Source: Magnetospirillum sp. (GTDB taxonomy: Bacteria > Pseudomonadota > Alphaproteobacteria > Rhodospirillales > Magnetospirillaceae). From it: a DNA stretch of 64,000 bases. The first letter of the stretch is position 1, and each line of letters starts with the position of its first letter. The stretch lies in assembly GCA_024707145.1 (NCBI GenBank), contig JANQAI010000012.1:62001-126000 (forward strand), read 5' to 3'. The translations under genes and the position numbers were made by a program. This document shows positions 52,906-60,521 of the stretch, piece after piece. Below the pieces are notes generated by a model. The model worked only from the letters and a program-made list of their open reading frames with translations, was not told where the DNA came from and made no database searches.

Positions 52906-53564
52906 ATGAGCGAATCGATCAGCCTCAGCAGTTCATCCCTTGCTTACGCGCAGACCCCCAGGCTGGCCGTCGCCGACCAGGACGACAAGCCTGTCCCGTC
53001 GACACCCGATGACCTGCTGGCAAAATCCCAGGCCGAATTCGCCGCCGGGGAGCGCCGCATGAAGGTGGCGGAGCTTCAAGGCATCGCCAGCAAGAAGAAG
53101 GCGCTCGAGGCCCTCCACCTGCTCCAGCAACGTGTCGCGGAGGCCGAGGCCAGGAAATTGGCCAACCCGCCCGTGCCGGCAAAGGTGCTGGAAGGGATGG
53201 AAGCCGCCCGGGCGCTGACGCTGGCGAAGAAAATCGCGCAGGAATCCGGGGTCCACTTCCCCCCGCACATCCGGGAGACAGCTTCGTCTTCAGCGACGAC
53301 AAATACACCTACACGGCCTACGGCGACGGCCGCATCACCCGCAGCGACAAGGACGTGTATACGCCCGAGCAATGGGCGATGGTGAACAAATCGCACCAGG
53401 ACAGGACCGCCCGGCTGGCGTCCGGCGCGTTCGAGGCGCAGGTCGCCGAGATCGATCAGCGCATCAGTGCCCTGCAGCAGGAACTCGGCCCGATCGGCGC
53501 CGAGGAATGGGGGCCGGAGCGCGAGGGTCCCAATATCGCGCCCATCCTGTCCATGCTCGCCTGA
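52906..53564 (+). CDS. Hypothetical protein (apparent frameshift)
   Basis: Composite of about 219 residues; one base is missing at 53271-53278. The ATG at 52906 has GGAG six bases upstream. A Ser-rich N-terminus is followed by a helical, Ala/Lys/Glu-rich section ('AEFAAGERRMKVAELQGIASKKKALEALHLLQQRVAEAEARKL'), then a short beta segment after the break ('DSFVFSDDKYTYTAYGDGRITRSDKDVYTPEQW') and a helical tail 'QVAEIDQRISALQQEL'. No family recognised and no signal peptide. The readable 'FSDDKYTYTAYGDGRIT' stretch across the break supports a single gene. Confidence 0.65.
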
Positions 53565-53577
53565 CCATGTGGGGGCC

Positions 53578-55449
53578 TCACAGCCCCCACACCACCTTCA
53601 CCCCCACGGCGAACGCCGCCCACAGCAGCAACCACAGCGGCAGGCCCGCCTTGACATAGTCGACGAAGCGGTAATGGCCCGGCCCCATGACCAGCAGGTT
53701 GGTCTGGTAGCCGATGGGAGTGGCAAAGGAACAGTTGGACGCCAGGATGGTGGCGATGGCGAACAGGTGGGGATCCAGGCCCAGATGGCGGGCGATGCCG
53801 ACGCCGATGGGGGTGAACAGCACGGCGCAGGCGTTGTTGGACAGCACGTTGGTGACGGCGGCCACCAGCCCGAAGAAAGCCACCAGCGCCCCCCACGGCC
53901 CCACATTGCCCACCGCCGCCAGCAGGTGCTGAGCCAGGAACGAGGCGGCGCCGGTGGCGTCCAGCGCCTCGCCCAGGGCCAGGGCGTTGCCCACCATCAG
54001 CACCACCTTGTGGTCGATGGCGCGGATGGCCTGGCGCGGCGTCAGGGTGCCCAGGGCCACCAGCAGGGTGGCGGCGATCAGGGCGGCGATGGCGATGGGC
54101 AGGAGGTTGAACGCCGACAGCCCCACCATGGCCAGGAACACCAGAGCGGCCCGGCGGGCATGGTGGACCTTGGGCAGGGTGCCGGCACTGCCCGACACCA
54201 CCACCAGGTCGCGGTCGGCGCGCAATTCGTCGATGGCGCCCCAGCGCCCCATGAGCAGCAGCACGTCGCCCGCCTGCAGGCGGATCTCGGTGGTGGGGCC
54301 GCGCATCATGCGGGCGCGCCGCTCGATGCCCAGCACCACCAGGTTCTGGCGCTGCAGGCCCAACTGGTCCACCGAGAAGCCGGTGAAACGCGAGGTGGGC
54401 GGGATCATGGCTTCGACCATCACCTGCTCGTCGGCCGAGGCGTCCAGGTCGGGGCGCGGCGGCGCCACCTCGTCCTCGTCGAAATCCTCGTCGCTGCTGT
54501 CGGGCAGCGACACCAGGCCGGGAAAGCGGGCGGCCACGTCGGCCAGGGCCTTGCGGGTGCCGGCGATCATCAGTACGTCGCCGGCCTGCAACCGGGTGTC
54601 GTCATAGGGCGGGAACACCGGCTCGCCGTCGCGTACGATCAGGTGCACGGTGATGTCGGGCAGCGAGCGGAAGATGCCGGCGGCGGCCACCTCGCCCTCC
54701 AGCGGCGAGCCGGCGGCGATGGTGCATTGCGACACGAACTGCTTGCCCTGGCTGAGCACCTGGGCGACGAACCCCGCCGACCCGCGCGGCAGCAGCCACG
54801 GCATCACCAGCACCACGTAGAGGAAGCCCACGCCCGCCAACAGCACGCCCATGGGCGTCTGCTCGAAGAAGCCCAGGCCGGGCACGTTCTGGGTAGTCAG
54901 CGCCGACGAGACCAGCAGGTTGGTGCTGGAACCGATCAGGGTGGTCATGCCGCCCAGGATGGCGGCGAAGGACAGCGGCATCATCACCCGCGCCGGCGAC
55001 ATGCCCGAGCGCAGCGCCAGCGCCTGCATGACCGGCAGGAACATCACCACCACCGGGGTGTCGTTGATGAAGGCGCTGGTCAGGGTGACCGCCGCCAGCG
55101 CCGCCAGCACCACCGCCCAGCGCGGCAGCCGCAGATGGCCGACGCCGTCGGCCAGGCGGTCGAGCGCGCCGGTGCGCGTCAACGCCTCGGCCACCACCAG
55201 CAGGGCCATCACCGTCAGCAGGGCGGGGTTGCCGAAGCCGGCCAGCAGCGTGTCGGGGGACAGCAGGTTCCGGCCGGCCGGCCCCGTCACCGGCATCAGG
55301 TGGAAGGCCAGCATCATGGTGGACAGCATGCCGATGGAGACCACCTCCACCGACAGGCGCTCGCTGACATAGAGCACCAGCGCCAGCGCTAGCAGAGCCA
55401 GCGTCAGCCAGATTTGCGGGGTTGCCGATACGGTTGCCGCGTAGTCCAC
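53578..55449 (-). CDS. SLC13/DASS-type anion transporter with two RCK_C domains
   Basis: 623 residues. The two transmembrane halves (about 10-205 and 430-620) carry the family repeats 'LTSAFINDTPVVVMFLPVM' and 'VTNVLSNNACAVLFTPIGVGIA', with the matching hairpins 'GGMTTLIGSSTNLLVSS' and 'NCSFATPIGYQTNLLVMGPG'. SNT and NTP-like motifs line the Na+/anion site. Between them lie two cytoplasmic TrkA-C/RCK_C regulatory domains ('GDVLMIAGTRKAL', 'GDVLLLMGRWGAI') and an acidic linker. Such proteins carry sulfate, dicarboxylates or other anions with Na+; the substrate cannot be read here. It converges with the hypothetical gene, 13 bases apart. Confidence 0.9.
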   Translation of the reverse strand: MDYAATVSATPQIWLTLALLALALVLYVSERLSVEVVSIGMLSTMMLAFHLMPVTGPAGRNLLSPDTLLAGFGNPALLTVMALLVVAEALTRTGALDRLADGVGHLRLPRWAVVLAALAAVTLTSAFINDTPVVVMFLPVMQALALRSGMSPARVMMPLSFAAILGGMTTLIGSSTNLLVSSALTTQNVPGLGFFEQTPMGVLLAGVGFLYVVLVMPWLLPRGSAGFVAQVLSQGKQFVSQCTIAAGSPLEGEVAAAGIFRSLPDITVHLIVRDGEPVFPPYDDTRLQAGDVLMIAGTRKALADVAARFPGLVSLPDSSDEDFDEDEVAPPRPDLDASADEQVMVEAMIPPTSRFTGFSVDQLGLQRQNLVVLGIERRARMMRGPTTEIRLQAGDVLLLMGRWGAIDELRADRDLVVVSGSAGTLPKVHHARRAALVFLAMVGLSAFNLLPIAIAALIAATLLVALGTLTPRQAIRAIDHKVVLMVGNALALGEALDATGAASFLAQHLLAAVGNVGPWGALVAFFGLVAAVTNVLSNNACAVLFTPIGVGIARHLGLDPHLFAIATILASNCSFATPIGYQTNLLVMGPGHYRFVDYVKAGLPLWLLLWAAFAVGVKVVWGL

Positions 55450-55503
55450 CGGGTCGTCTCCACCTCTTCCCGTTTCCCGAATACCATCAAAGCGGCCAGG
55501 CCA

Positions 55504-56265
55504 CTACGGGGAAGAAGATGGCGCCGCCTCCACGTCGGAAAGGTCGTTGGGGCTGAGCGCCAGCGGTGGGAAGCAGGCCAGGGCACGCGCCGCGCCGGCC
55601 TGCAGGGCGACGTTGACCATGCCGTCCAGCGCGCCGGGAAACACCTCGCGGTTCTCTGCATGGGCGCGCACCGGCCGGGCCGAGGACAGCGGAAAACAGG
55701 CCCGCAGCAGGCGGTCCGCCCCATGCGGCGATACCGCATAGGCCAGCGTCCCCCAGGCCATGAGGGCGGGATGCAGCACCGAACGGGGCCGTGGCGCCGC
55801 CTTGCCGGCGAAGTCGCGGTAATAGTCGGGCGTCACCTCGGCGGCGGTGCCGAAATACACCGCCGACACCATGTGGTCAGGCAGCACCAGGGTCAGCGCG
55901 GCGTTGGTGTTGTAGCCGAACAGGACCATGTCCGCCTGCTCCAGCCCGCGCAGCAAGGCGGGCGCCTGGGCAACGAAGCTGTGGTGCAGGCAGGAATCGT
56001 CCTCGAACACCAGCCGGGGCTGGCCCGAAGCGGCGCAAGCCTGCCATTGGCCGCGATGGGAGAGCGCATTGCCCAGGGCGCCGTCGCTAAAGCCCTGATG
56101 GCCGGCATCCAGCAGCCCTTCGGCCACCAGCGCGGCGCGGTCGAGGCCCACGCCTTCCACCGCCGGCACCACCTCCAGTTCCAACCCCGGCCGGCCGCCG
56201 TTCCATTCCAGGAAGCGGCTCAGCCGCTCGGGCCGGCGGGCCAGGTTGAGGACGTAACCCTTCAC
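55504..56265 (-). CDS. Glycosyltransferase family 25 protein
   Basis: 253 residues from a GTG at 56265 that overlaps the phzF stop (GTGA). 'KGYVLNLARRPERLSRFLEWNG' and 'ALGNALSHRGQWQACAASGQPRLVFEDD' are GT25 (LPS glycosyltransferase) motifs; the EDD is the expected metal/nucleotide-sugar site. 'GYNTNAALTL' and 'AWGTLAYAVSPHGADRLL' follow as in GT25. It probably adds a sugar to LPS or another envelope glycan. Its coupling to phzF and thiD has no obvious metabolic logic. Confidence 0.85.
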   Translation of the reverse strand: MKGYVLNLARRPERLSRFLEWNGGRPGLELEVVPAVEGVGLDRAALVAEGLLDAGHQGFSDGALGNALSHRGQWQACAASGQPRLVFEDDSCLHHSFVAQAPALLRGLEQADMVLFGYNTNAALTLVLPDHMVSAVYFGTAAEVTPDYYRDFAGKAAPRPRSVLHPALMAWGTLAYAVSPHGADRLLRACFPLSSARPVRAHAENREVFPGALDGMVNVALQAGAARALACFPPLALSPNDLSDVEAAPSSSP

Positions 56266-57047
56266 AACTGGATGTGCCCCTGGACGAAGGGCTGCACGGT
56301 GCCGCCGATGCGCACCCGCTCGCCCGCATCCTCCACGTGCAGGGTGCCGCCGCGGGCCGACAGTTGCCGCGCCAGCAACCGCCGCCTGCCCAGGCGCTTG
56401 GCCCAGAACGGCGTCAGCACGCAATGGGCCGAACCGGTGACCGGGTCCTCGACGATGCCCTTGCGGGGGGCGAAGAAACGCGAGACGAAATCCACCTCGC
56501 CCACACCCGGCGCGGTGGCGATCAGCGCCCATTTGCTGAGGCCGGCCACCGCCGCCATGTCGGGCACCAGGGCGGCCACCGCCTCGGCGGAATCCAGCAC
56601 GCACAGCAGGTGGTCGCGGGTGGCCAGCACCTCGCGCACCGGCTTCATCAGGATGCGCTCGATGCCGTCGGGGAAGATGGCGGGGCGGGGCGGATTGGCG
56701 GGAAAGTCCAGCACCAGCCGCTCGCCGTCCCGGCTGACCGCCAGCGGCCCGCTTTTCGAGGCGAACACCACCTGCCCGCCCGGCTCCACGTGGTTCAGCA
56801 CCACCCAGGCCGAGGCCAGGGTGGCGTGGCCGCACAGCTCCACCTCCACCTTGGGGGTGAACCAGCGGATGTGCCAGCCAGCCGGCTCCTTCACCAGGAA
56901 GGCGGTTTCGGACAGGTTGTTCTCGGCCGCCACCGCCTGCATCCAGGCGTCGTCGGGCCAATGGGCCAGCACCACCACCGCCGCCGGGTTGCCGGTGAAG
57001 GGACGGTCGGCGAAGGCGTCCACCTGCCAGAACGGCGCCGTGCTCAT
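56262..57047 (-). CDS. PhzF-family isomerase/epimerase-like protein
   Basis: 261 residues. PhzF-fold enzymes isomerise small acids. 'FWQVDAFADRPFTGNPAAVVVLA', 'AAENNLSETAFLV' (general-base Glu in NNLSET), 'RWFTPKVEVELCGHATLASAWVV' and 'GIVEDPVTGSAHCVLTPFWA' (Asp in DPVTGSAH) are the family signatures, so an active enzyme is expected. The substrate is unknown; it is not in a phenazine cluster. The ATG overlaps the thiD stop by four bases and the stop overlaps the GT25 start, giving a three-gene coupled unit. Confidence 0.9.
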   Translation of the reverse strand: MSTAPFWQVDAFADRPFTGNPAAVVVLAHWPDDAWMQAVAAENNLSETAFLVKEPAGWHIRWFTPKVEVELCGHATLASAWVVLNHVEPGGQVVFASKSGPLAVSRDGERLVLDFPANPPRPAIFPDGIERILMKPVREVLATRDHLLCVLDSAEAVAALVPDMAAVAGLSKWALIATAPGVGEVDFVSRFFAPRKGIVEDPVTGSAHCVLTPFWAKRLGRRRLLARQLSARGGTLHVEDAGERVRIGGTVQPFVQGHIQL

Positions 57048-57848
57048 GCCAGGAACTCCCCGACCGTGTGCAGATGGTTGAGCGGGCCGTGCCCGCCGCC
57101 CAGGCCGGGCGCCGTCTCGATGGCCTTGCGCACGTAGGCGCGGCCGCGCGCCACCGCGTCGGCCAGGGTCAGTCCCTGGGCCAGCCCGCAGGCGATGGCC
57201 GAGGCGAGCGTGCAGCCGGTGCCGTGGGTCGAGGTAGTGTGCAGGCGCGGGCCGCCATAGGCGGTCAGCTTGCCGGGCTCGGCCAGCAGGTCGACCACCT
57301 CCTCCCCCCTCCATGTGCCCGCCCTTCAGCAGCACCGCCCGGCAGCCTAGCGCCAGCAGGTCGCGCGCCGCCTGCTCCATGGCCGGCAGGTCGGGAATGG
57401 AGCGGCCCAGCAGCACCTCGGCCTCGGGAATGTTGGGGGTGATCAAGGCGGCGCGGCGCACCAGCCGTTCCACCAGCGCGCTGGCGGCGTCGTTGGCCAG
57501 CAGGCTGGCGCCACCCTTGGCCACCATGACCGGGTCCACCACCAGCGGCACGGCGGGGGCGAAACTCTCGATGGCGCCGGCCACCGCCTCGATGATGGGC
57601 ACGGTGGCCAGCATGCCGGTCTTCAGGCAGTCGGCGCCGATATCGGTGAGCACCAGCTCCATCTGCCGGGCAACGAATTCCGGCGGCACCTCGTGCACGC
57701 CGAACACGCCATGGGTGTTCTGGGCGGTCAGCGCGGCGATGGCGGTGGCGGCATAGCCGTTCAGCGCCGACACCGCCTTGATGTCTGCCTGGATGCCGGC
57801 GCCGCCGCCGGAATCCGAGCCGGCGACGATGAGAACGCGACCTTTCAT
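57044..57848 (-). CDS. thiD: Hydroxymethylpyrimidine/phosphomethylpyrimidine kinase (apparent frameshift)
   Basis: Composite of 267 residues, with one extra base in the run at 57304-57309. It phosphorylates HMP and HMP-P for thiamine. 'VLIVAGSDSGGGAGIQADIKAVSALNGYAATAIAALTAQNT', 'CLKTGMLATVPIIEAVA', 'PLVVDPVMVAKGGASLL', 'ITPNIPEAEVLLG', then after the break 'TTSTHGTGCTLASAIACGLAQGL' (anion hole GTGC) are all present. The ATG at 57848 has GAGGGG six to seven bases upstream. It leads a thiD-phzF-GT25 unit. Confidence 0.94.
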
Positions 57849-57871
57849 GCGCACGCCCCTCACCCTAAAAA

Positions 57872-57902
57872 CGTCATGCCCGGATCAAGTCCGGGCATGA
57901 CG
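57872..57902. repeat. Palindromic element between glmM and thiD
   Basis: A perfect 13-bp inverted repeat, CGTCATGCCCGGA-TCAAG-TCCGGGCATGACG. It is the simplest copy of the element seen at 14667-14726. It follows glmM on the minus strand and could also act as a transcript-end hairpin. Confidence 0.85.
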
Positions 57903-57920
57903 ATGATAGGAGATGCGGAC

Positions 57921-59273
57921 CTACGCCGCCACGACCTTGATGGCGGCGACGATGTCGTCCACCACGGCGCCCACCAGGGACTGGTCCTCGCCCTCGGCCA
58001 TGACGCGGATCAGCGGCTCGGTGCCCGACTTGCGGATCAGCACCCGGCCCGAGCCATTGAGGCGCCCCTCGCCCTCGGCGATGGCGGCCTTCACGGCGGC
58101 GTTGTCCAGCACCACGTTGGGCTGGCCGGCGACGCGCACGTTCTTCAGCACCTGCGGGAAGGGATCGAACAGGCGCAGCACCTTGCTGGCCGGCTTGCCC
58201 GCTTCGACGATGGCGGCCAGCACCTGCAGCGCCGCCACCAGACCGTCGCCGGTGGTGGAATGGTCGGACAGGATGATGTGGCCCGACTGCTCGCCGCCCA
58301 CGTTGAAGCCCTCCCTGCGCATGCGCTCCAGCACATAGCGGTCACCCACCGCCGTGCGGTGCAGCGCGACGCCCTGCCCGGTCAGGTATTTCTCCAGCCC
58401 CATGTTGGACATCACGGTGGCGACCACCGCATCGCCCTTGAGCAGGCCCGCCTTCTTCCAGCTGGCACCGATCAGGCCCATGACCTGGTCGCCGTCGATC
58501 ATGGCGCCGTTCTCGTCGCACAGCACCAGCCGGTCGGCGTCGCCGTCGAGCGCCACGCCCAGATGGGCGCCATGGGCCACCACCTGGGTGCGCAGGGCCT
58601 CGGTGTGCAGCGAACCGCAATCCTTGTTGATGTTGAAGCCGTCGGGGTTGACCGCCACCGGAATCACCTCGGCGCCCAGTTCCCACAGGATGGTGGGGGC
58701 GACCTTGTAGGCGGCGCCGTTGGCGCAATCCACCACGATCTTCAGGCCGTCCAGGCGCAGGCCGCGCGGAAAGGTGTTCTTGGCGTATTCGATGTAGCGG
58801 CCGACGGCATCGTCCAGGCGCTTGGCCTTGCCCAGGTGGTCCGAGCCCACCCGGTAGCTTTCCAGGCCGTTGAACATCTTGTGCTCGATCTCGCTCTCGT
58901 CCTCGTCCGACAGCTTGAAGCCGTCAGGGCCGAACAGCTTGATGCCGTTGTCCTGGTAGGGATTGTGCGAGGCCGAGATCATCACGCCCAGATCGGCGCG
59001 CAAGGACCGGGTCAGCATGGCCACCGCCGGGGTGGGCAGCGGTCCCAGCAGCACCACGTCCATGCCCACGGCGACGAAGCCCGCCGTCAGCGCCGGCTCC
59101 AGCAGATAGCCCGACAGCCGGGTGTCCTTGCCGATCACTACCTGATGGCGGTGGCTGCCACGGGTGAAGTGGCGGCCGGCGGCCATGCCCAGTTTCAGCG
59201 CCGTCTCAGCGGTCATCGGGTCCAGGTTGGCGGTGCCTCGGATGCCGTCGGTGCCGAAAAGCGTGCGGGTCAT
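57921..59273 (-). CDS. glmM: Phosphoglucosamine mutase
   Basis: 450 residues from the ATG at 59273, which begins the conserved '[15 protein letters not shown]'. It converts glucosamine-6-phosphate to glucosamine-1-phosphate for peptidoglycan and LPS. The phosphoserine is Ser102 in '[18 protein letters not shown]'. The metal loop '[16 protein letters not shown]', sugar-binding '[27 protein letters not shown]' and phosphate-binding '[18 protein letters not shown]' complete the four domains. Essential gene, intact here. Confidence 0.97.
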   Translation of the reverse strand: MTRTLFGTDGIRGTANLDPMTAETALKLGMAAGRHFTRGSHRHQVVIGKDTRLSGYLLEPALTAGFVAVGMDVVLLGPLPTPAVAMLTRSLRADLGVMISASHNPYQDNGIKLFGPDGFKLSDEDESEIEHKMFNGLESYRVGSDHLGKAKRLDDAVGRYIEYAKNTFPRGLRLDGLKIVVDCANGAAYKVAPTILWELGAEVIPVAVNPDGFNINKDCGSLHTEALRTQVVAHGAHLGVALDGDADRLVLCDENGAMIDGDQVMGLIGASWKKAGLLKGDAVVATVMSNMGLEKYLTGQGVALHRTAVGDRYVLERMRREGFNVGGEQSGHIILSDHSTTGDGLVAALQVLAAIVEAGKPASKVLRLFDPFPQVLKNVRVAGQPNVVLDNAAVKAAIAEGEGRLNGSGRVLIRKSGTEPLIRVMAEGEDQSLVGAVVDDIVAAIKVVAA

Positions 59274-59542
59274 GCCTGTCATCGATCCTGGTGATATCTC
59301 GGTGGGGCATTGCATAGCGCGACTCTCCCCGCGAGGGGAAGGAATTTACGGTCAATCATTGTTTCACTCTGCAACAATCGCGCTATCCCGATGAGATGCC
59401 GCCATCCCATGATTTTCTCAATCCATCGGGAGTCAGGACCCGGAATGCCGACACGGTGCGGCCGATGGGCATGGCATCGCACGAGTGACAGGCCGGCATA
59501 GCCAGGGCACCATGGGGCACCCCCATCCGAACGAGATACCGG

Positions 59543-60310
59543 ATGCCCCAGATGCTGCACACCTATGACCATTACCTGCTGGCCGCCATCGCCCTGGTGG
59601 GGACCCTGGCGGCCAGCGCCATCGGCTTTTGGCTGGGCCATTCCCGTTTTGCGCCGGCCATCCGCGCCTATCGCGGCCTGTCGCCGCCCTTCGTCAACGT
59701 GGTGGGCGTGCTGTTCGCCCTGACCCTGGCCTTCCTGGCCAACGACACCTGGAACGCCCATGATCGCGCCACCAACGCGGTGTTCCAGGAGGCCGGCGCC
59801 CTGCACAGCATCCAGGCGCTGTCGCGCCACCTGCCCGCCGCCACCCGCGCCAAGGTGGACGCGGCGCTGCAGCGCTACGTCCGGCTGGCGGTGGAAGACG
59901 AATGGCCGCGTCTAGCCGAACGGCATGGCAGCCCCGCCACCTCCGAGGCCCTGGCCGGGCTGCTGGAGGTTCTGTCCGGCCCGGACGTGGCGGCGGCCCT
60001 CCACCCCACCAGCCACGCCCAGGTGCTGGAACAAGCCGTCGGCGTGCGCGGCGCCCGCGAACAGCGCATGGCCCTCAGCCAGACCCACGTGAACCCGCTG
60101 AAATGGCTGGGCATGGCCTTCCTCGGCCTGCTCACCATGATCTCGGTCGCCATGGTCTACGTGGACCAGCCCAAGGCCGAATTGCTGGCGGTGCTGCTGT
60201 TCGCCGCCGCCGCGGCGCCCACTGCCGCCATCGTGCTGGTGCAGGGCAATCCCTATCTGGAGCCCAGTGCGGTGCAGCCCACGCCCTTGGCCGAACTGAT
60301 CGCGCGGTGA
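59543..60310 (+). CDS. DUF4239-type membrane protein
   Basis: 255 residues. Two N-terminal helices ('HYLLAAIALVGTLAASAIGFWLG', 'FVNVVGVLFALTLAFLANDTW') and two near the C-terminus ('WLGMAFLGLLTMISVAMVYV', 'LLAVLLFAAAAAPTAAIVLV') flank a cytoplasmic helical region with 'RATNAVFQEAGALHSIQALSRHLP' and 'LQRYVRLAVEDEWPRL'. 'VLFALTLAFLANDTW..H..A..AV..EA..L' is the DUF4239 signature; these resemble bestrophin-like channels, function unproven. The 269 bases before it hold no recognised gene. Its last codons precede the trp promoter. Confidence 0.82.
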   Translation: MPQMLHTYDHYLLAAIALVGTLAASAIGFWLGHSRFAPAIRAYRGLSPPFVNVVGVLFALTLAFLANDTWNAHDRATNAVFQEAGALHSIQALSRHLPAATRAKVDAALQRYVRLAVEDEWPRLAERHGSPATSEALAGLLEVLSGPDVAAALHPTSHAQVLEQAVGVRGAREQRMALSQTHVNPLKWLGMAFLGLLTMISVAMVYVDQPKAELLAVLLFAAAAAPTAAIVLVQGNPYLEPSAVQPTPLAELIAR

Positions 60311-60340
60311 TTGACAAACGCCTCCGTCCGGGCGCAGCAT
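60311..60340 (+). promoter_or_regulatory. trp promoter
   Basis: TTGACA (60311-60316), a perfect -35, and CAGCAT (60335-60340), a weak -10, are 18 bp apart. Transcription would begin about 60347-60348, that is, at or next to the A of the trpL start codon. The -35 begins one base after the upstream gene's stop. Confidence 0.6.
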
Positions 60341-60347
60341 GGCCGCC

Positions 60348-60395
60348 ATGAACGCCCATGTTTCCCACGCGCAGTATTGGTGGTGGCTCCGATAA
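60348..60395 (+). CDS. trpL: trp operon leader peptide with three consecutive Trp codons
   Basis: A 15-residue peptide ending 'QYWWWLR', Trp codons at 60378-60386, stop TAA at 60393-60395. No ribosome site precedes the ATG and the promoter geometry puts the transcript's 5' end at the ATG, so the mRNA is probably leaderless. In Sinorhizobium meliloti the trpL transcript also starts at the AUG, and both the attenuated RNA (rnTrpL) and the peptide act in trans. The design here is the same. Confidence 0.9.
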   Translation: MNAHVSHAQYWWWLR

Positions 60396-60469
60396 TCGGC
60401 GGCCGCACCTGTCTTCGCGTCTGAAGCACCACCAAAGGCCGCCACGGGGAACCGGGCGGCCTTCTTGTT
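60377..60469 (+). promoter_or_regulatory. trp attenuator with terminator
   Basis: Mutually exclusive pairings can be drawn. TTGGTGGTGG (60377-60386, over the Trp codons) pairs with CACCACCAA (60427-60435). GGCGGCC (60398-60404) pairs with GGCCGCC (60437-60443) as antiterminator. The terminator stem is AAGGCCGCC (60435-60443) with GGCGGCCTT (60455-60463), followed by CTTGTTG. A ribosome stalled on Trp codons would free GGCGGCC and prevent termination before trpE(G). Confidence 0.85.
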
Positions 60470-60521
60470 GATCCCATGCCTTTCGGTCTCCCCCTGGCGG
60501 CGCATCCAGGAGAGACCTTGC

